Shown here: positions 59,179 through 64,000 of the stretch, piece after piece
How positions within the stretch are numbered: position 1 is the first letter of the stretch
Layout: the number at the start of each line of letters is the position of its first letter
From: CAVSUR01 sp052143655
Lineage (GTDB): Bacteria > Actinomycetota > Actinomycetes > Streptosporangiales > Streptosporangiaceae
DNA length: 64,000 nt
NCBI GenBank assembly: GCA_052143655.1
Contig: JBKQSL010000045.1
Coordinates: 1-64,000, forward strand
Direction: 5' to 3'
Program-made: the position numbers and the translations under genes
The notes under the pieces: generated by a model
What the model saw: only the letters and a program-made list of their open reading frames with translations
What the model was told of the DNA's origin: nothing
Databases searched by the model: none

Positions 59179-61091
59179 CGGCGCTTGTCACCGGCCTGAT
59201 CGGCCGACAGCGCCGCCACGAACGCCTCCTGCGGCACCTCCACCCGGCCGATGACCTTCATCCGCCGCTTGCCCTCTTTCTGCTTCTCCAGCAGCTTGCG
59301 CTTGCGGGTGATGTCGCCGCCGTAGCACTTGGCCAGCACGTCCTTGCGCAGCGCCCGGATATTCTCCCGGGCGATGATCCGGGCGCCGATCGCCGCCTGG
59401 ATCGGTACCTCGAACTGCTGACGCGGGATGAGTTCCTTCAGCCGCGCGGCCATCGACAGGCCGTAGTCGCGTGCCTTGTCGGTGTGCACGATCTGGCTGA
59501 ACGCGTCGACCGGCTGTCCCTGCAGCAGGATGTCGACCTTGACCAGGTCGGCCTCCTGCTCCCCGGCGGGCTCGTAGTCCAGCGAGGCGTAGCCGCGGGT
59601 GCGTGACTTCAGCTGGTCGAAAAAGTCGAAGATGATCTCCCCGAGCGGCATCGTGTAGCGGATCTCCACCCGCTCCGACGACAGGTAGTCCATGCCCAGC
59701 AGGACGCCGCGGCGGCCCTGGCACAGCTCCATGATCGCGCCGATGTGCTCACTGGGAGCGAGCACAGTGGCCCGCACGACCGGCTCGAAGATATGCGCGA
59801 TCTTGCCGTCGGGAAACTCGCTGGGGTTGGTGACGACGATCTCGCGGCCGGACTCGAGGACCACCCGGTACACGACGTTCGGCGCGGTGGAGATCAGCGA
59901 GAGGTCGAACTCCCGCTCCAGCCGCTCCCGGACGATCTCCATGTGCAGCAGGCCGAGGAACCCGCAGCGGAAGCCGAACCCTAGCGCCGTGGAGGTCTCC
60001 GGCTCGTAGACCAGGGACGCGTCGTTCAGCTGGAGCTTGTCCAGCGCATCGCGCAGCTCGGGGTAGTCATCACCGTCCAGCGGGTACAGGCCGGAGAACA
60101 CCATGGGCCTGGGGTGGGCGTACCCGGGCAGCGGTTCGGTGGCCGGGCGGGCCGTGGTCGTCACGGTGTCCCCGACCCGGGCCTGCCGGACATTCTTGAC
60201 TCCAGTGATCAGATAGCCGACCTCGCCGGCGGCCAGGCCGTCAGACGGCACCGGATCCGGCGAGATGACGCCGACCTCCAGCGTCTCGTGCACCGACTTG
60301 GTGGACAGCATCAGGATCTTCTCCCGGCGGGACAGCCGTCCGTCCATGACCCGCACGTAGGTGACCACGCCGCGGTAGGTGTCATACACCGAGTCGAAGA
60401 TCAGCGCCCGGGCCGGCGCGTCCGGATCGCCGCTGGGCGGGGGCACCTGCGCGACGATCTGGTGCAGCAGGTCGGTGACGCCCTCGCCGGTCTTCGCCGA
60501 GACCCGCAGCACGTCCGACGGGTCGCAGCCGATGATCCCGGCCAGCTCGGCGGCGCAGGCATCCGGCTGGGCGGCCGGCAGGTCGATCTTGTTGAGCACC
60601 GGGATGATCTGCAGGTCGGCGCCGAGCGCCAGGTACAGGTTCGCCAGCGTCTGCGCCTCGATGCCCTGGGCCGAGTCAACCAGCAGCACCGCGCCCTCGC
60701 ACGCGGCCAGCGACCGGGACACCTCGTAGGTGAAGTCCACGTGACCGGGCGTGTCGATCAGGTTCAGCACGTACTGGGTGCCGTCTTCGCCGCGCCAGGG
60801 CAGCCGCACGGCCTGGCTCTTGATCGTGATGCCGCGCTCGCGCTCGATGTCCATCCGGTCCAGGTACTGCGCGCGCATCTGGCGGTCGTTCACCACCCCG
60901 GTGAGCTGGAGCATGCGGTCAGCGAGCGTGGACTTGCCGTGGTCGATGTGCGCGATGATGCAGAAGTTGCGCAGCACCGACTGATCGGTGCGCGACGGCA
61001 CGGGAGCCGCGGCCTCGCCGGCCGGCCGCACGGCGGCCGGCGGGGTGGCAGCCGGCGGCACGGGTGCCGCCGGCCCGGGCGTGGGTGGCAC
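59175..61091 (-). CDS. lepA: Translation elongation factor 4 (LepA)
   Basis: 638 residues from GTG 61091. The G domain has AHIDHGKST at 47-55, DTPGHVDF and NKID; the later domains contain GFGFRCGFLGLLHMEI and the LepA C-terminal domain ending with AFVAALSADQ. It acts on stalled ribosomes. The first ~35 residues are a Pro/Ala extension not in the typical protein. lepA lies opposite to rpsT, in the conserved order. Confidence 0.95.
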   Translation of the reverse strand: MPPTPGPAAPVPPAATPPAAVRPAGEAAAPVPSRTDQSVLRNFCIIAHIDHGKSTLADRMLQLTGVVNDRQMRAQYLDRMDIERERGITIKSQAVRLPWRGEDGTQYVLNLIDTPGHVDFTYEVSRSLAACEGAVLLVDSAQGIEAQTLANLYLALGADLQIIPVLNKIDLPAAQPDACAAELAGIIGCDPSDVLRVSAKTGEGVTDLLHQIVAQVPPPSGDPDAPARALIFDSVYDTYRGVVTYVRVMDGRLSRREKILMLSTKSVHETLEVGVISPDPVPSDGLAAGEVGYLITGVKNVRQARVGDTVTTTARPATEPLPGYAHPRPMVFSGLYPLDGDDYPELRDALDKLQLNDASLVYEPETSTALGFGFRCGFLGLLHMEIVRERLEREFDLSLISTAPNVVYRVVLESGREIVVTNPSEFPDGKIAHIFEPVVRATVLAPSEHIGAIMELCQGRRGVLLGMDYLSSERVEIRYTMPLGEIIFDFFDQLKSRTRGYASLDYEPAGEQEADLVKVDILLQGQPVDAFSQIVHTDKARDYGLSMAARLKELIPRQQFEVPIQAAIGARIIARENIRALRKDVLAKCYGGDITRKRKLLEKQKEGKRRMKVIGRVEVPQEAFVAALSADQAGDKRR

Positions 61092-61502
61092 AGAATCCGC
61101 CAGGTAGTCGTCGGGTCAAGCCGGTCTGGGATCCGCGGGCGGCCGGGCGCCGGCCAGCCACTGTCAGCCGCGGACCCGGCCAGGCCGGGCAGCGCTGCCC
61201 GCTGCGGCAGGGCACTCCGGCGCGCGCGCAGATCACTGTCGCCGTCTATCGTCGCATGCCGGGGCTGGTGCCCACGCCAGCCGGGCGGCCGTCAGGGAGG
61301 CCGGCCGCCGTGATCCGGTCCGCGGTGGCCCTGTGCCGGACCGTGTTTTCTGCGAGAGTTTGAGCGGCTGGCACGATCTCGGATATCCTTTGGCGTCGGC
61401 TGCCTGCATGCCCGCATAGTTCCGGGTGCGCCCCTGCGGCCTGCGCCCGTGGCCGGGCACGACCCTGACTGACCCTGACAGACTTAGAGCGAGGCATTTC
61501 GC
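61092..61502. other. Divergent lepA/rpsT control region
   Basis: 411 bases. It contains the rpsT promoter near 61360-61389 and the lepA leader. No additional gene or hairpin of note was found. Confidence 0.5.
61360..61389 (+). promoter_or_regulatory. rpsT promoter
   Basis: TTGAGC (61360-61365) and TATCCT (61384-61389) with an 18-base spacer point to rpsT. The start would lie about 105 bases before its GTG, leaving a leader that may serve S20 autoregulation. Confidence 0.55.
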
Positions 61503-61775
61503 GTGGCGAACATCAAGTCCCAGATCAAGCGCAACAAGCAGAACGAGGCCGCGCACCAGCGGAACAAGGCCGTCAAGTCCGCGCTGAAGACCCACGTCCG
61601 CCGGTTCCGCGAGGCCGCCGAGACCGGTGACGTCGAGGCTGCGACCGCGGCGATGCGGGCGGCCTCGGTCAAGCTCGACAAGGCCGTGAGCAAGGGCGTC
61701 ATCCACCGCAACCAGGCCGCGAACCGCAAGTCGGCCATCGCCCGGCGCCTGGAGCAGGTCAAGAAGGCCAGCTGA
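61503..61775 (+). CDS. rpsT: 30S ribosomal protein S20
   Basis: 90 residues from GTG 61503. Basic helical protein beginning MANIKSQIKRNKQNE and with AVSKGVIHRNQAANRKSAIA, the S20 signature. It binds 16S rRNA. It is convergent with holA. Confidence 0.98.
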   Translation: MANIKSQIKRNKQNEAAHQRNKAVKSALKTHVRRFREAAETGDVEAATAAMRAASVKLDKAVSKGVIHRNQAANRKSAIARRLEQVKKAS

Positions 61776-61786
61776 GCCAGCTCGGT

Positions 61787-61875
61787 CATGCCCGCGCCCG
61801 GAGGCGCCGGCCAGGCTCAGCCGGCATGCCCGCGCCCGGAGGCGCCGGCCAGGCTCAGCCGGCCAGGCTCAGCCG
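61787..61875. repeat. 38-bp tandem duplication at the holA stop
   Basis: Two identical 38-bp units (61787-61824, 61825-61862) are followed by a partial third (61863-61875) that contains the holA stop codon (61869-61871). It occupies the gap between rpsT and holA. Confidence 0.9.
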
Positions 61876-62891
61876 CGCGACCGGCAGGCGACGATCGTAG
61901 TGATGGCCCGCTCCAGCGCATAAGCGGCGCTGGCACCCTCGCCCTTGACCTGGGCGTCGGCGGTGGTGACGGCGCTGTGCGCCCGGGCCACGCCCTCCGG
62001 GGTCCAGCCGCGCAGCTGCTGGCGGACCCGGTCGATCTTCCATGGCGGCATCCCGAGCTCGGCGGCCAGCGCATCAGCGCCCCGGCCGCGCGAGGCGCTG
62101 CCCACCCGGCCCAGGGCCCGGACTCCCTGCGCGAGGGCGCTGCTGATCAGCACCGGCGAGGTGCCCACGGCCAGCGCCCAGCGCAGCTGCTCCAGGGAGT
62201 CGGCGAGCTTCCCCTCGAACGCCCGGTCCGCGACAGTGAAGCCGCTGGCCTCGGCCCGTCCCCGGTAATAGCGGCCGACGACATCCCCGGTGATCACCCC
62301 GGTAGTGTCTGCCGATAGCTGGCTGCACGCCGCCGCCAGGTCCCGCAGGTCCGTGCCGACCGCATCCAGCAAGGCGCGCAGGCCGCTCTCGTCGGCCTTT
62401 CGCCCGGACCGGCGGAACTCGCCGCGCAGGAAGTCCAGCCGCTCACCGAACCGGCGGATGGCCGGGCAGTCGACCCGGCTGGCCCCGCCGGAGACCAGCG
62501 CGGTCAGCAGGGCCTTTCCCTTCGCGCCGCCCGCATGGGCAACGGCCAGCACAACATCGGGCGCGGGGCTGGCCGGGTAGCGGATGATCTCCGCCGCGAC
62601 GTCCTTGGACGCGTCCTGGGCCGCCCGGACGATCACTACGCAGCCGCCGCCGAACAGCGACGGCGCGGTCAGCGAGGCCAGCTCGCCCGCGGTCAGGTCG
62701 GCGGCCCGGACGTCGTGCACGTCCGGGCCGCTGCCATCAAGGCCGGGACCGCCCCGGGTGGCGCCCGAGGCGGCCAGTATCGCGCCGATCGCCCGCTCGA
62801 TCAGGAACTCCTCGTCGCCGACGAGGACGGTAACCGGGGCGGCGGCCGACCGGGCGGCAGATTCTGCGGCGCGGGACCGGGCTGGGGACAT
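61869..62891 (-). CDS. holA: DNA polymerase III subunit delta
   Basis: 340 residues from ATG 62891. The N-terminal part VTVLVGDEEFLIERAIGAIL, the middle LGGGCVVIVRAAQDA-like (LFGGGCVVIVRAAQDA), and the helical C-terminus with LRWALAVGTSPVLISSALA fit HolA. It opens the beta clamp in the clamp loader. It lies between rpsT and hutI. Confidence 0.93.
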   Translation of the reverse strand: MSPARSRAAESAARSAAAPVTVLVGDEEFLIERAIGAILAASGATRGGPGLDGSGPDVHDVRAADLTAGELASLTAPSLFGGGCVVIVRAAQDASKDVAAEIIRYPASPAPDVVLAVAHAGGAKGKALLTALVSGGASRVDCPAIRRFGERLDFLRGEFRRSGRKADESGLRALLDAVGTDLRDLAAACSQLSADTTGVITGDVVGRYYRGRAEASGFTVADRAFEGKLADSLEQLRWALAVGTSPVLISSALAQGVRALGRVGSASRGRGADALAAELGMPPWKIDRVRQQLRGWTPEGVARAHSAVTTADAQVKGEGASAAYALERAITTIVACRSRG

Positions 62892-62952
62892 GACCGCAGC
62901 ATGCCACGAACCAGTGGCTGGATGCGCCGGACCGGCGCGGCCAGGTAGCGGG

Positions 62953-64000
62953 CTAACCGGTTGCGACCGGCTCGCCGCCCTGCCAGACCCGCAGCGGCTT
63001 GAGCCCGTACGCCCAGGCGAAGGCACCCTCGTGATCGGCGTCCCAGGCCACGATGTCGGCCAGCCGGCCGCGGGTCATCGCGCCGCGGTCGGGCGCCCGC
63101 AGCGCGTGCGCGCCGCCGATCGTCGCGGCCCGCAGTGCCTCGGCGACGCTCATCCCGTAGTTCGCCACGGCGAGCGTGATGATCAGCGGCATCGAGGTGA
63201 TCCCGTTGCCGCCGGGCGAGTGGTCGGAGCCGAGAGCCACGGCGACGCCCTTGTCGAGCAGCGCCCGGACCGGCGGGTGGCCGCCGGAGTCGTCGGCAGT
63301 GGCCGGGCAGACCACGGCGGCCACGCCCGACTGGGCCAGCGCGGCGACGTCCTCATCTTCGGCCCCGTGCAGCAGGTCCGCTGATGCGCAGCCCACCTCG
63401 GCAGCCAGCCGCGCGGCACCGACCCGGGTGTCACCGCAGGCGTGCAGCCGCGGCAGCAGCCCGGCGGAACGGCCCGCCGCGAGCACCCACCGCGCCTCGT
63501 GGTCGGTGAAGCGGCCATCGTCGCAGTAGACGTCCACGCTGTCGGCGCCGGCCGTGGCCGCGTCGGCGCACCAGGAGCCGACCGCATCGACGTAGTCGTG
63601 ACGACGGCCGAAGTACTCCGGCGGCACCGCGTGCGCGGCGAGGAAGGTCACGTGTACCCGGGGCATCCCGGCCTCGGCCTCCAGCGAGCGCAGCAGCCGC
63701 ACGTCCGCCAGCTCGCCGTCCCGGGTGAGGTGGTAGCCGGTCTTGGCCTCGATGGTGGTAGTCCCGTTCAGCACCCAGCGGCGCAGCCGCTCGCGGACCC
63801 CGTTGCACAAGGTCCACGGGTCGGTGCCGCGGGTGACCGTGACGGTGGACGCCAGGCCGCCGCCGGCGGCGGCGATCTCCGCGGAGGACGACCCGCTGGA
63901 GCGCATCGCCAGCTCGGCCCACCGGTTGCCCGCGTAGACAGGGTGGGTGTGGGCGTCGATCAGGCCGGGTGTCACCAGGCCGCCGGCCAGGTTGTCCACG
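62953..64000 (-). CDS. hutI: Imidazolonepropionase, cut at the window edge
   Basis: About 349 residues are visible; the start, probably some 50 residues further, lies outside. The amidohydrolase metal motif is IDAHTHPVYAG; TTTIEAKTGYHL, HVTFLAAHAVPPEY and ALGSDHSPG follow. It hydrolyses imidazolonepropionate in histidine breakdown. No other hut gene is in the window. Confidence 0.93.
   Translation of the reverse strand, partial: VDNLAGGLVTPGLIDAHTHPVYAGNRWAELAMRSSGSSSAEIAAAGGGLASTVTVTRGTDPWTLCNGVRERLRRWVLNGTTTIEAKTGYHLTRDGELADVRLLRSLEAEAGMPRVHVTFLAAHAVPPEYFGRRHDYVDAVGSWCADAATAGADSVDVYCDDGRFTDHEARWVLAAGRSAGLLPRLHACGDTRVGAARLAAEVGCASADLLHGAEDEDVAALAQSGVAAVVCPATADDSGGHPPVRALLDKGVAVALGSDHSPGGNGITSMPLIITLAVANYGMSVAEALRAATIGGAHALRAPDRGAMTRGRLADIVAWDADHEGAFAWAYGLKPLRVWQGGEPVATG

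Overview
The window is very GC-rich, uses many GTG starts and has actinobacterial marker genes (a 639-residue DnaG, a SARP regulator, Prim-Pol mobile-element replication, HrcA/CIRCE). It comes from a filamentous-type actinomycete chromosome. The core gene order (dnaG, dgt, glyS, uppS, recO, era, ybeY, phoH, rsmE, dnaJ, hrcA, hemW, lepA, rpsT, holA) is the order known from Streptomyces and, largely, Mycobacterium. I cannot name the genus.

Bases 1 to about 16.85 kb are an accessory region ending at the 3' side of a tRNA-Asn gene, a classic integration site. It holds an overlapping gene operon (680-2700), a HEPN-motif protein, a GIY-YIG protein, an HNH protein, a large Prim-Pol/P-loop replication protein (9910-12288) with a helix-turn-helix gene upstream and an iteron-like repeat cluster beside it, and a run of membrane proteins (13.4-15.5 kb). 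No integrase and no FtsK/TraB transfer protein is present, so the element is either partial (continuing left of the window) or decayed. At least seven genes in its first 8.3 kb read as one protein only if a single-base frameshift is corrected, several at homopolymer runs.

From 17 to 36.5 kb is core chromosome: sigma factor and dnaG, a HAD phosphatase, an AbiEi/DUF559-like protein between two copies of a 59-bp palindromic repeat, a ferredoxin-reductase-like flavoprotein, dgt, ppdK, glyS, uppS and recO. From 36.5 to 45.5 kb, era is separated from the cytidine-deaminase-like gene, its usual neighbour, by about 7.7 kb of accessory genes (serine hydrolase, frameshifted EamA transporter, SARP regulator, rhodanese, SDR, methyltransferases). 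Remnants of a tyrosine recombinase and of its usual coiled-coil partner flank one methyltransferase, suggesting past insertion.

From 45.5 to 64 kb the core order resumes: CNNM/CBS protein, ybeY, phoH, HIT protein, an ECF sigma factor with a membrane partner, rsmE, dnaJ, hrcA (with CIRCE), hemW, a frameshifted MOSC protein, lepA, rpsT, holA and the start-truncated hutI. A recurring oddity is short tandem duplications lying on or beside stop codons (near 23.0, 45.1, 48.0 and 61.8 kb). The best candidates for undescribed biology are the iteron array with the Prim-Pol gene, the operator array and possible small RNA at 13.1-13.4 kb, and the small uncharacterised operons of the accessory region.
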